Source: Otis tarda (Eukaryota; Chordata; Aves; Otidiformes; Otididae). From it: a stretch of DNA of 64,000 nucleotides. Where the stretch lies: positions 45,176,001-45,240,000 of the forward strand of contig CM048553.1 in NCBI GenBank assembly GCA_026413225.1, written 5' to 3'. Below are positions 13,462-26,700 of the stretch, piece after piece. Every line of letters starts with the position of its first letter. The first letter of the stretch is position 1. The notes beneath the pieces were generated by a model. That model was given only the letters and a program-made list of their open reading frames with translations. It was not told where the DNA came from and did not search any database. Both the position numbers and the translations under genes were made by a program.

Positions 13462-15329
13462 GTTGAAATTGAACATGATAACATCCAATTGTCAGGACAG
13501 GATTTATTTGTACTTTAATCTCATGAATTATTTTCATTGTTCTACTGATTGCGTTCCTGCAGAACGAAATTGGTCCTTTTTGCAACAGGGGACACAGGCT
13601 GTCATTCCATGCCCTTTGGGCTTGTTGAAACCCAAACTACAATACAGTGTGTATATGGACCATGATTCCACCTTTCCACAGAAGGGACTGCATTTTTGCC
13701 TGTGCACCAAGGATTTCATGTTGTATGTTTTCCATCATACTTTATTTGCATATTATATTTGCATATTTGGTCCATGTAAAATGTAAAGCATTATACTGAA
13801 ACACTGGTTTTGTCGCTGCATAAAAGGTGATGCTCTGTATAGAATTTCAGACCAGAAGAAATAAGTACACGGGCATGAAGTCCATTGCAGAGTAGCAACT
13901 GAAGGAACAGATTTACAACCACATTTTGACAATTAGACCCAGATCTATTGATGTTTCTCAACCTGCTTCTGTTTCACTATGCTTACGTGTAAGGTGTTTA
14001 TGTGCTTTGCTAGATAAGGGCATTAAAAAGCGGGGTTACAATTGCCTAGGTTAACAGTAGCTCACCTATTCTGATGCATTTGCAGAAGTTTGAATACATG
14101 GGTTTAGACTTCCCACCTTGAGCAAGGAGCCCAAAAAGTCTTTTCCTCTTTCTCGGCACCAACAGTGACAACTCAGTATCACTCACCTCAGAACAAGGGC
14201 ATGTCTTGGTGCCCTGCTTGTCTTCAGTGCTGCTGCGGTGATTTATGAAATAACTGAAGTCATCGCGGCAAAAGGCAATGACAAACAGTTAGAAATACTC
14301 TAAGAATGGAGATCCATCTTTCATCTGGACATTTTCAGCTAACAAATTTCTTGCTGGTGTGGGAATTTAGGACATGAATAGTGTCCTTCATTGCTCTTTA
14401 CTTGAAGCATCTTGCTATTTGTGTAGCTTTTGGTCTTCTGTACTACAAGTCTTGTGCTGGCAACAGTGATGGAGTGAGCTTTGTCCTGCGTGAATACATA
14501 TTAGATATTCGGTGGACTCTTCCAAATGAAGCATCTATTTTAGGCAGCTGCCTGTAACTGAGAGGAATGGCGAACTGTGGACCTTTTGCAGTCTCAGTTC
14601 TTCCCCTGGAAACAAAAAAAAAAAATACAAGTGTGGATTTACCTATGAAAGAATAATCTCAGTTAAGGTCACAGGAACTGCCAAATTTTTCAGCCTCATT
14701 GGAGATACGATACTGGGCAAACCCAGCATTAGATGCCTCAAAGAGAGGCACAAGAAAACCAAGACAGGCAGATGTGGAATAATCTCCTGCTGTTGCTCAT
14801 GTGGTTCTCTAATATCCAGCCTGGTGTAAGGCACAGAAAAACAGTTTGGTGCCTATTCCAGGACCTGCTGTCCAATTTAAGGAGCAAAGTTGATGGTAGA
14901 GGGTAATTAATAGGAAATCTGTACTGCAGAGAGAAATCCAGCTGTGATAATGGATATAAAAAGAAGTATGGTAGTGGAGAGTTGTATAGCTCAGGAAATA
15001 CGTATTATATAGTAAATGTCATCTCATTGTTCAAGAAAATAATGGTCCTCCCCCACAAAACTGAAAATATGATGCTAAATTCACTTATAGATGCCTCAGT
15101 AATACTGGAAAGATGGCAGAGAGGGAAAAACTCATAAATGAGAAACAGAGGGAAGGTTGAACAAGCTGATTTATGGGGAAACATTAAAGTAACTAAACAC
15201 ACATCACTCAGCTAAATGACATCTCAGGGGAATGTAGTTGCTGACTCCAAGGACTTGAAGGATTGGGCACCAAGGAATGAGAGGAATCCCGAGGGCCATG
15301 CAAGGCTGGGACCTTATAATGGGGAGAAA
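13462..15329. other. Intergenic, no gene recognised
   Basis: AT-leaning unique sequence. A 107-codon open frame (plus 13463-13786) has no known domain. The part from about 14640 onward may already belong to an old repeat, of which only the 3' portion is recognisable. Confidence 0.45.
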
Positions 15330-15485
15330 TAGATAAAACTGGACAAATGAAAATTAAGGCAGAGGTATGAGAAATGGTTCCTCATGGAGAGATTTCTTGA
15401 ACCGTGAAATCCTCTCTTAAGGAGACCAGTGAAATCTTGGATTATTTAGCACTAGACTAGAAAAGCATTTGGAAGTGTACTAAAA
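15330..15485 (+). mobile_element. Probable ancient CR1/L3-like LINE remnant
   Basis: The pattern TTGAACCGTGAAATCCTCTC, then GGAGACCAGTGAAATC, then CACTAGACTAGAAAAGCATT and TGGAAGTGTACT follows the order of the C-terminal coding end of old amniote CR1 families (tryptophan-asparagine-leucine-proline block, then the LKTFK-like and LDKAL-like blocks). It is too decayed for a frame to stay open and lacks a recognisable 3' tail. The match is recalled by pattern, not by alignment, so the family and limits are uncertain. The element may extend several hundred bases upstream. Confidence 0.4.
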
Positions 15486-17382
15486 GCCACAAATCTGCAT
15501 CCGTAGTGGGTGCACTGGGGAAGAGATAACTCTTCTCAATGTTTAAATACTATGGCTTTATTTTTTTATTTTTTAAACAAACCTGGGCTGTTTGTCCCTC
15601 TTCTACAGCTTCTGCCTGCAACCCTGCTCTGCATTTGGCATCATTCAGGGCCCCAGCCCCATCAAGCCCCGTGCTCTGATACAGCAGATTCTCCGAGCTG
15701 AGTCACACCTCAAAGGGAGCCGACGCCACACCGTGACGAGACAACTTCTCCGCTTTGTACCCTGCAAGAAGCAGCCTCACTTGCTAATTGTACAGCATCT
15801 CTCGTCTTTCACTTAGTTCTGCTGGCAGAAGTAGTGGTCTGCTGGCACACGCCGACGGAGCCAGCCCTGGGTGACAGCCAGTTGCGCACATGCAGCAACA
15901 GGAACAAAACTCTTGACCTTCACTTCCAAAGGCAGGGACCTCTCCTGAAGGACCAGCCTGATTAACTAGCCCACAGTATTTTGAGAACTTAATGCATGCA
16001 ATTTAGTGAAGGAGAGCAGAGTGAATAAATAAATTTTATTACCAGTGACACCAGATTGCAGAGTCATTTCAGCTACATCGTAATACTCAGACACAAATTG
16101 ATCCAGGGCATAAAGTTTCTTGAGAGGCAATGGTTAAAAAATCTTTCAAAAATCAAAGCAGAGCAAGGCTATTGGGACTGCCTTTTGTGCTGGGGAAAAA
16201 ACACAAGGGTCCAGACTTTGTCCCATTATTCATCTGATTGGCAACCAAGCAGGGTTGGACTGGTCATCCTTCTCACCAGCAAACTAGGCAACCCACCAGA
16301 GAGGGCTGGTTGTCTGAAGACAGCTGATTCCCAAGCCCACCGCACATTCCAGCAGCTGGGAGTAGGTGCTGGGGGAGGGATTAGGGGGGTGAGCTAGACT
16401 GTGCCCACACTGAGATCCAGCCCAGCTCTCTGGCCGGGCCTGTGCTGACTGGTGCAAATCAGGCCAGCCCCTACCTTGTGCTCGTGACAAGGACAGGAGA
16501 GAGATGTGCCATCAGACCAAGGCAGGCAGGGTCTGTTCACTACTCTAATCATTAGGTGGGTAGAAATCGTTCATTGCCTTAATCTGTGCTAGGGGATGCG
16601 GTGCGGTGATTTTTACCTCTTTGCCCTTTCTGCCTGGGTATTCCTGCTTCTAATTTTTTTTACATGAAAGAGGAGGGGATGGGGCAGAATGTAAACAATG
16701 TCAGCATCAAAAGGGTGATAGTCTCTGTGTAGAAGTCTACTTTTTTCTTACAGGGTGACACTTGCATCAGTTGATGTTTGCCATGCCCAGGAGCACCGAT
16801 TACCAGCAGCCAGGATCCTCTTGACTAGCTGAGAAGAAAGCAGCGGCATGAACGTGTCAATAGAGCACCAGCGATTTGTCAAGCGGTTATAATGCACTAA
16901 TCAGGGGGGTGGAGGGGAGAAAACCCTGCCAAGACTCAGCCAGCTCAAAGAGAGCCACTCCTAGTGCATAATCATCTGCAGCCAAGCCCAATAACTTCCC
17001 AGGAGTCGCTCAGTAGTGAGGCACTGCCGGCTCCCCTGGCTTGGCTGGCTGGCTCACGGCTGCTCAGCTCCCCTGGCCCCCACAAGGCCACCCCATGCTG
17101 CCAAGAGATGCCACGGCCCCCCGGGTGCCCCAGCAGCAGGGGACGGTGCTGCTGAGCATCAGGGCAGCCCTCTGAGCCTCCCACAGGGACACTGCCTGTG
17201 GTTGTCCTCTACCTGTCCGGGCTCACCTCTGAGACCCAACAACCTCACCTTCTAGAAGGTCAAAAGAGTTGGGCCTATTTAGAGCCTGGTTATTTGCTTT
17301 GATGTACCACTCAGCATCTGATTTCCAGAGCTTGCCTAACATAAGAAAAAACATTTCCTGTCCTTCCGTGGTACTCTCCCTG
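15486..17382. other. Intergenic, no gene recognised
   Basis: No exon, RNA gene or repeat family recognised. Moderately GC-rich around 16.9-17.2 kb, where chance open frames overlap on both strands. Confidence 0.5.
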
Positions 17383-17397
17383 TTTTTTTTTTTTTTT
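17383..17397. repeat. Poly(T) run
   Basis: Fifteen consecutive T. There is no flanking retroelement tail or duplication that would mark it as a retrocopy poly(A) on the minus strand. Confidence 0.85.
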
Positions 17398-17691
17398 GTT
17401 AATGCAGCACATTTCATTTGGGAAAGGCACTTGAAAAGCATTGGTAGGCACAAATAAAAATACACCCATGCGGACAGGCAGTGAGGGAAGGAGGACTGCA
17501 GTTATGTGCAAAGTTGGGGGGTACTTCTGCAAACCAGCCCCCAGGGTCCTTAAAGATGCTCAACCCCTCCTGGGATTGGCAAAGAAACCTTTGGAAAAAG
17601 AGATCTCCCCTGCATCCAACGATGTCTACATTCCTCTCCTCGGCAGTCAGAACAGATAGGCGCAGTATTGATTCATGACTTCAGGATTTTG

Positions 17692-17713
17692 GGGTCGGGG
17701 GGGGAGGGGGCGG
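17692..17713 (+). other. G-quadruplex-like G-rich run
   Basis: Runs of 4, 7 and 5 G separated by TC and A, ending in CGG, satisfy the usual G3+ spacing rule if the 7-base run is split. Only sequence potential is shown, and no transcript or promoter is visible next to it. Confidence 0.4.
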
Positions 17714-20700
17714 CTCTACTGCATATTCCCCATGCTGTCTTATCATTAATGCATTAAGGAGCTGAACAAGCAATAAGGGCAAATGGACTTCAAAACACAG
17801 GGAACTGTCTGTATAGGGCTCAGGCTGATTTACGGCAATTACGTCTTGGCAGCATTGACAGAGCCCATTAAGCCCCGCACCTGGCTGTAACTTGAACATC
17901 CCCTGGTTTCCAGGGGGGTCTTGCCATTAGTCACCCCGGCACTGCCACGAAGCCTCCCCCTCCGTGATGGAAGGCAAGATGTAAAACAATGTGGGGAGGA
18001 TTAACAAAAAGTTAACAGGCTGCACAGCACAAATTGATCCCAACTTCAGGGTTGGATATGGTTTCAGACACCAGGATGCTTTGCTGGCCTCCTTCCAAGG
18101 TCTGAGGGGAAGGGACTGGAGACGGAGCCTGGAGCCACTGCATTCAACTCCAACTCTCCTTGTCTATCCGCTGTTTCATTACCAGAGGTGGGCTGGTTGC
18201 TCAAATGAGAGTGGGGAATATCACATCAAAAACACAAAAGGAGAGGGATATTTCTGCAGCATCGGTGCACCGAGGACATGTAAGGAGTCTCATGACAGAT
18301 CCAAATGCTGGGTCAGATCCAGATGGACAAGCTTTTGCAGGGGAAGGCAGTGAAATATTTCACAGATACCACCAGCGCAAAAGACCTTCGAAGAGAGTTA
18401 AAATTTACTCAGTGCTCCAGAAGTGTTTATGGCCCACGTAAAATTTACCAGAAAAATGTCAGATGTCAGTGGTTTGTATTAAATGTAAATATTACACAAC
18501 TCGCAGCCTCCGTTTCTTATTGCAGCTGAGCATGTAGCTCTCGTGGATCTCCTGTTTGAAGGGGAGTCTCTGGAGGTGCTGTTGCTTGGCGGCGTGTTTG
18601 GAAAGGTTTCAGTGTGAGCTGTGGCAACCCGCCCCCTGCAAGCCGCATTGCTGGACCGTCTGACCAGCTACTCTTAAGGTGGCAAGGGTGCATGGTTCGT
18701 CAGAGAAGCCCACTCCAATATGTCTGTGACAGCCACTGCTGTGACACCGATGTCCATCACCCCCACACCGGCTGCATCCTCGGGCATCACCCCAATAAGG
18801 AGAGGAGACGGCGGTGGAGGATGCTTTCCTTGGTCCCACCATCGCTGCCTCCAGTTCCAGGGGCTAAGCCAGTGGGCTCTGCCCCAGTGAGGTGGGCACT
18901 GGCACTGGTTGATGTGGGGAGGAAGGAGGGAATGTACTGGCTTTACTGCTTGGTTGGAAGAGGCTGAAGTGCACAGTGGTGATGGGATCGTGCAATCGTT
19001 AAATGCGCTTGCACTTAGTGTAGGGGAAGGCACTTTGTGCAGCCATCCTGGGGGCTTGGGCAAGTCGCACCAAGGCTGACTGTGGGCTTGATGCGGATTT
19101 CTCCATCAACTTGTCCCCAGCAAGCCTGAGAGACATCTGGCATGCTTACATTACTGCTGGACTACTAATTTGTTTTGCTGGCTGTTTTACCAATTTAACA
19201 AATTACTGCCTCTTTGGCCTGGCCTGTGGAACTCAAATGCTGTGTTGTGCGCAGGATATGACTAAGGGCTTGGTACGTCTTTTCAGTATTAAGACGTCTT
19301 GAGGAGTTATGATGCTCAGTCATTTCAACGTGTTTCTGCAGCCGGGCCGAGCCAGGGAAAGTGAGTCAGTGTCGTGCGTTGCAGCTGGTAGCGATAGATG
19401 CTGGGAAAGGACTTCGTGCCATGGAAATGATGTTGTGTGTTGCCCCGTTGCTCACTGTGCACGTTACCTTTGTGGTATCAGCTCTTACAAAGAAAAAAAT
19501 CATGTGGGGGAATTTTTTTATTCGCTTGCTCCTCATAACGTCTGAAGGAAAAAAAAATCTGATCCCAAATGCTTCTCACTGCAACTTGAATCATTTAGAG
19601 CTGCAGCGGATTTCAGCGTACTTTTTCCCAAAAGGATTAGCTTTGATAACACTGTTCCTGAAAATCCCTCTCCTGCAGTATCTGGGAAGCTCACTGGCAC
19701 AGCACGAGCATGTACCCAAAACACAGGAGCCTGGCCAATTCATGCTGCAGATAAAGGCGGTTCAGAGTCGCGCTTCTCCTATGAAAACCATAAATACGAT
19801 GGCTTTTGAAGATAGAAAGATTTTCACTCTGTGCTTTAAACAGTGAGTTTACTATTTTTAAGTCAGGAGAATGTACACTGGTATTATCTCAAAATAGCTT
19901 CTAGAAAGCAGTTTTGATTCCTGTAGGCATGTAAACAGGGATGATCCTCAAATACAAATTATATCAGGTTTTTTTCAGATACAAGAAACAAAACCTATTA
20001 ACAGTTCATTCATGTGTTTTCCAGGAAGCTGAGGAATCCTGTTGAGATTTGGAGGAGGGAGAAATTGCCTGAATGAGCAAAATCCTTCTCTCTAGTCGCT
20101 ATTGCAGAGCTACGCTGCAGATTTGGCTTTGACAACAGATACCTCTTGTGCAGACCAAAGAAACAAACTGGCTAAAACCGTATAATGAGATAAGCATGTG
20201 CAATTCCTGCTGATATTCACAACAAGCCAAGGCGCCGTCTGCTTATCAGGGAGACCTTGGCCTTTGTGAGAACAGCAAAATGTTTAGCCATCCCCTCGCT
20301 AGGAAGCAGCTGAAAGATGCCCCAGCAGCTCACTGCATCTCCTGGCAGGCTTAGGCTCAAGCATGTGCTGCATTTCTGTGTTTGGCATCCAGAAGACAAT
20401 TTGGAAAAAAAAAAAAAGCAAAAGTTTCCTGCTCAAGAAAACCCCACCAAATCTAGCAAAAGTTGTTAAAACAATTTTAGGCATTGTTCATGTATTTCAA
20501 TCTGGCTATATGTGAATGTGTTTGCTTTTCCCCCAGTAACGACAGCTGGGTATACACGGGAGAATTTCACACAGGATTTAGGGCTTGTGCTTCCCCGTTA
20601 CGCCACAAAGCCTTTCAGACTTGGGACGTAGGAGGAACACGCTGTGAGCCCCAATGGACACCTTCACTCTCCTGACAGAGAAAGGGTATGGGTTTTCCTG

Positions 20701-23700
20701 TCTCATTTGACATATGCAATAAGAACACTTTGCTTTCAATCTGTTAAAGCAAGTGATTGCTGCAGTGGTGAGAAGATCTCCTCAGATGGACACAGTTGAA
20801 AGGTCAGGAGTGTTTATTGATTTAATAATTCTCACATTCTTTCTCGACAGATTATCTTCCCAGAGACATTAGCAGAGGCAGAGCCCAGAAGTGCAGGAGA
20901 GCACCTCCAATATGTTAGGAAGGCAAAAGACAGGGCAGAAAGGTGATTAATTGCTCTGGTCCTGACCTATTAAGCCCCCAGCACAGACTGGAAGATAGAA
21001 TAGGAAATCCATGTACCTATTTTCTATAGGGAACGTTTATAAGGATGCTGTTTACGTTGACCTTTCACACTGAGGTCGTGCACCACTTCGTATTACATAT
21101 GGGCTAGTCAGTCACTGGTGCAGACAGCAAGCAGGGAGAGATCACAGCTCAGCACCTTCCCGTGGGAGCTGGCAAGCTCATGGGCATGGAATCATCCACT
21201 CTTTTTGGAATCAGGGTAAAGTGCTTTTCTAGAGGCAGTTCAGTGGGACTGTAGCCCCACAGTATGTTGGTCCCAAGTGGCAGCAGCTATCAGGTGCCTG
21301 TGAATGTGCTGTGGACTTCTGCAAACCAGACTCACCCAGCCCACTGAAGGGATGAACAGCCCCGGCCCTACTACCCTGCTTTCCACTGCTGTCTGGTTGC
21401 CATTTTTTACAATTTTCAGAGCATCAGAGGGAATCAATGACAGCCCTTCATGTTCCCTTTCAGCTCCTTCCAGCAAATAAGGGTTCGTTGTGTGCGGGGA
21501 GGAAGCCCTGCACATCTGGGAGATGAACAACCCTGTTTGGAGCAGGTTGAGTGCCCACAGAAGTTTATCACAGCTTCCAGTCAGACCATGGCAGTGCCTG
21601 GGATCTCATCCTCTCGCCACTGAGATCAATCCAAACCGATGCACTGATTTCCACGATTTCACTGTATCAACTGAAAACTCCTATTCTGAGCACCTGACGT
21701 CTCTTCTCGCTGTAGGTTGGTTGTCCTTCACAGCAGATTGTAGCCAGTGGGTCTTCTGACCAAGTTTTGGAGTTGGAGCAGGCCTACTCCTGAGTTGCAC
21801 TCCGTACTCTCACAGCCATGAGCATGCTGAGACCTTTAATGGGTTGCTAATTGCTCTGATTACAAGTCAAGACCGAAGAGGATTTCTTGGATGATGAGAT
21901 CCCTGGCAGACAAAAAGATACCAGTGGAACATTTTTGATGAATAATTCAGTAGGCAGGAATGGGAAATGAACAAGTGTTCTGTCTGATAAAGGGAAGGAA
22001 AAAAAGACCAAAGAAAAAGAGAAGGAAAGACATCTCCTGCATGAGTGAGGCAGGCCCTTCTGAGCTTGGGCTTCACTGGCGAATGGCAGCACAGCCTGGC
22101 TTTGACTGACGGCAGCCGAGCACTGCGCGAAGCCTTTGAGTGATTGCACCGTATCTGGTTATGAAGCACTTTGCAAAGTGGAACGAAGCCCACCTTTCTG
22201 TAGTGATCGCTGCAACCAAGGGAGAGCTCACAGGCTCAGGATCTCACGCAGTGTGAATCCCTCAAAGTCTATTCGGCTGAAAGAACATGTACAAGTCACA
22301 AGCTAGCAAGCCACAAAAGATAGGACAGAGATTTGGGGAAGGCATTAAAAGGTTTTTTTGCATGTGTTTTTAGTTTTGTGTCAGTAGAGTTGGAAGGTCT
22401 TAGCACAAACTTATTTCTCCAGTACAAATAGGAAGTTTTTGCAAGCATGTCTTTTTTTTTTTGTTTCCAGACCAGCGGAGGCTGTGCAAGCACAAGTGTT
22501 AGTGCAACACAGGAGCGTTGGCAGTGAGGGTTGCTTTTATTTCATGCATCTACTTAAATGTGCCGATAGCAGTGCAAAACTTTCTCCCCATTCATGATGC
22601 TGGAGCTGTGATATATTTTTTTCTGTCTTTATAGTTTCCAATTACTTCCCTCACTCCCGTTCTGCAGATACAGACTAACTTAATCTCTTCACTAACGAAG
22701 GCCTGCTGTCTTAATCCAATGGTGACAACAGCAGAAAAATATTTCAATTAAAACTGCATTCCACTGAACAGCTTTATTCATTATACTGTCTCCCTTCCCT
22801 TGCAAGAGAAAAACTGATTGAGAGCAGTCGTGTGAATTACTTGCATCCAGAAGTCTGCAAATAGAAGTATGCTGGTTACTCTTCCAGCAAGGAGAGAGGC
22901 AAGCAGCAAACAAAAAACAAGTGTTCCAGGAGTCAAAGGCTTGTCCTGGACCATCTCTGGTTCCATTTCAGGTAAATCCTCCACTCTCTTGAGAGGTTTC
23001 AGTGCTGCAGGCTGTGGAGGAGGCAACTCACTTGATTGCTACAAAGCTGTCATGGGTAGGTGGGTCTGTACTGAGGAGCTTTGGCCCTTGTTTTGGCACT
23101 GAAACCTCAGCTGCTGCTAGAAGCTCCCACAAAGAGGGGCAAGGGGAAAACTTTTGTTTCAGGCCCCATTTGCTCTGCCACTTCACGTGCATAACTGAGG
23201 TTATGGCAGCTTTTGCAGTTTGCTTACTTCCTTGGAGTCAAATTCAGGTGCTAGCTCATTTGTACCAGACTGGTATGATCTCATTTGAGACTTGAGGTCT
23301 TCAACCCAGGACATGGGGCTCTGCATCCAACCATTATTTTTTTCTTGGGAAACCTAGTTTACGTGAAGACATTATCCTAAACTCCATGCAGTTCTCCTCA
23401 CAAGTAAGTGCAAGACTAATTTCCCAGCTTCATTTACAGCTGCCTCTAGAGAAGTTAAAAATCTGCTAAGACAAAGACTGGACACCCCTCTCCCTAGTAA
23501 AGAAAGATCCCTTTTATTTGGAAGCCTGTTGAATCAGTGAATTATACATTGAAATCTTTTGTACTGAAAAGCTGCCATTGAGTCCTTTCTTAACAAAAAA
23601 AAAGGAATGAATGGCTGCAGCAAGGTGTGTTGCAATCATTATTTTTGAACAGAGAGAGCAGCACAGAGGCCTTGCAGCAGTGTAAAGTGTGGACACAAGC

Positions 23701-26700
23701 ATAGCGTGCAACATAGTCGTGGAATTTTCTTTCTCTGCTCACCTTACCCAGGGGCTGGTAGGCATCACAAACACCATGAAAGGCTGTGTCTCAATTTACT
23801 GTCTCTTTCCAGGTAGTTTTAAGTAGGCTTTTTAAAAAGGGTGATGGATAAGCTGGTAAATGTGTGCAGCTGTTGGCAGAGCTCATCCCTCTGATGATGT
23901 CTAGTGGGATCTAAGAAGCAATAATAAGGAGGAGAGGATTGAAACCCAAAGTTTTTGTGTCCATCTGCAGTAAACCCACAGTTTTCAGACGATGCAGGAT
24001 TCTCATGTCTGCTTCAGTTTCAAACACTGAAAGAGCACTCGTCCTTCATACCACACCGAATGCTTTCACCATCACTTGTGCTCCTTGTGGCGTACTTCTG
24101 TCCCTGGATATTTATAATTTCAGCTGCTGTGCTGTACTCAAAGGCTCTCCTGCAACCTGTCCAGAACTTGACTCCCATGTACTTATCAATTTATCTGTCA
24201 TAGAAGAATATGACACTTATGAGGGCAATGCTTGCAGCACAGAGGTCTTCGGTGAGGTTGGAGTGTGCCTGTCCCTTTTGAGTGTTGAACATCCCTCCAA
24301 AGACCACTCCAGTGTTATTCAGGAACCTCATTCTGCTGATTGATTGAGCCTGAGAAGAGGATAAGGATGGAGTCAGCAAAATGCTGCAGTGTGGATTTGA
24401 AATCTTCTTTCAGATGCTTCTTCATGGTTTTTATCTTCACGATGAAAGATCATAGACTCCATAACACTTTTCCTTACGCCAAATCTTATTTCAATATCTT
24501 AAATAGGAAATAACAGGGTTTTTTTTTTCAGTGAAAACAATAGACATCATCCTTCAAACGAGGTGGAACTGAAGCTTCAGACTTTAGTTTTACTCAAGAT
24601 ATAAGCAAGCTTTGGATAAATATTCCCTTATTAAATACACCCTGTGGGACATGGTACTAGGGCTACAGGTGACAGTCCCAGGCACTGTCTCAAGCCTCTT
24701 AAGCATACAATCTTCCTTTGCTGTACTTGCACCATCTTTCACCAGTTCTGAATTTGATCTGTTTGAAAAGTGTGCATGTGTAAGGGAGCGCAAAGACAAC
24801 TGTAGAATAATTAAATGTTAAGGAGAAGAATGATGTAAAATCTGGCCGGTGCCAAGGTATACTGTGATGTATATGAGTTTGCAAACACAGCCCATTTGCT
24901 CTGCTTCAATACTTTTCTGACAATTCAGCACATTATTTATTTGATTAAATAGTTTTCTGACCTTCCTCTTGCTCTCCTTCCCAAAGGAAATAACCTTGAC
25001 CTTTTTTCTTTGCACAGAAATCCTTAAGAGTGGCTTCTGAACAAAAACACATTGGAATAAGAGCAAACACTGAACATGCTATAAATGAAAGCAATTCCAT
25101 GTCAAGAGGCGGCAAAGCCTTGCTAAGTATCGCAAAGAGCACTTCTGCTCCTGAGAGGAAATGGAGCCTTCGTTCTTCCAGGTGACGCAGACGGTGGGAG
25201 GAAGGATTCAGTAACAGAGGTAAATAATTAATGGTTTCAGGCAATTTCCCCCAAATCTCTGAGGCGCTTTATGTGCTAAGTCAACCCAGCCACAGCAGAA
25301 ATGCTTCCTAAGTTGCCCTGAGTAGTGGGGTATCCCTTGCGAGCCCCAATTTAGGCACATCCCATGTGTCCTTCCAGGCATGACCGTGGCTGGCAGCACT
25401 TAGCATCACGAGCAGCTGGACCGTAACTGTTTGTCTGGGCAAGGCAAGGCGCAGCCGGGGCAATGCTTATTTTTCACAAAGGAGAGGAGGGAAGACTCAC
25501 CACTCAAGCAGAAACATTTTCAGAATCAAGAATATAAAAAGAAAAGGAAAAAAACCCCAAACTTTTAAAAGTCTCGCAGCTGCTATTGCTGATCGTGTGT
25601 GTGACTCAGAGGGTAGACTGTACGCTATAAATGGAAATGGGTTACTTACAATTTGACTGATAATGTCTTAGTTTTTGTAAGAAAAATGTCTTTTGAAGAA
25701 ATACTATAGTGGGGTCGCAAGCTGTACCATATGTTCTTTGCTGCAGCTGACTTTATAATACATCTCAGCTACACTTTAAACTGTATAGCACTGATTGCAT
25801 TGTAACTTCTATGTCCTCTGCAGATAAAGTTATGAAAATATAATGATTCTGCTTCAAATACGTGCCAGCGCTGCCTATGCTATTTCAAATCATCAGACAA
25901 GGGAAGCGCACCTGCTTGCCGAGGCTTTCCCCCCTTGTTTACCGCCTTCTGCACCACAGCAAGGGAGGCTTGCAGGTCCCCCAGGGAGAGCCACCACCAA
26001 AAATAAAAATTTATGCTTGCTGGAGCTGTGCTTTGACTATGTAGTACTTTGCGGCAAAGGATGGATGCCTTGTGCCCTGACACAGGGCAAAATTAGTAAC
26101 TGCAGCTGCTTGGGCCATTCCTTCAGAGGGCTAACCAAGGAGGGGGACAGCAGGGAGAAAAATCTGTACAATGCCCTCCTTCCTGAAGGAAAATGGGTCT
26201 GGGAAATGATGGCCATTGCATCCCAAATTCATCTCGAATGGCTTGTCTGTTGGGAAATTCCTTGGACCACCTCCTGCTGTACCTCCAGGAAGTGCTGACA
26301 CTGTTCGCAAGAGCTGTGGACGATTATTGCCCTGTTAAATTTGGGTATTACGAGAAGGTTGAAGCCATGCGAAACACTGCGGCGTGGTCTCCCGGCAGTG
26401 CCTGGCTGGGCCAGAGCTAGCAGAGCCCTGCCTCTCTCTGTCTCCAGATAAAAAAGCTGGCAAGATGTCTATCAGAATTTGAAAGCCTGGCTACGTATCG
26501 ACGTTTGCAGGGAAAACAATTTGTCACTGTGAAGCTGTCTGTACAGGGTGAGCCATAGAAAATGGTTGGAAAACAACTTTCTCCCTGAAGATTTTGATGC
26601 AGTGTCTCTGATGGCGATTTTACCAGTGGCCTGCCTCCGCCACTGCCTTACACAGGATATTTTAATGTAGGGCTGGACTGAATGGTTGTCTGTTGAGAAA

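Noticed and set aside
19361-19846. 161-codon open frame on the plus strand
   Set aside because: No domain, and the Lys/Phe-rich parts come from A and T runs. No splice or promoter context.
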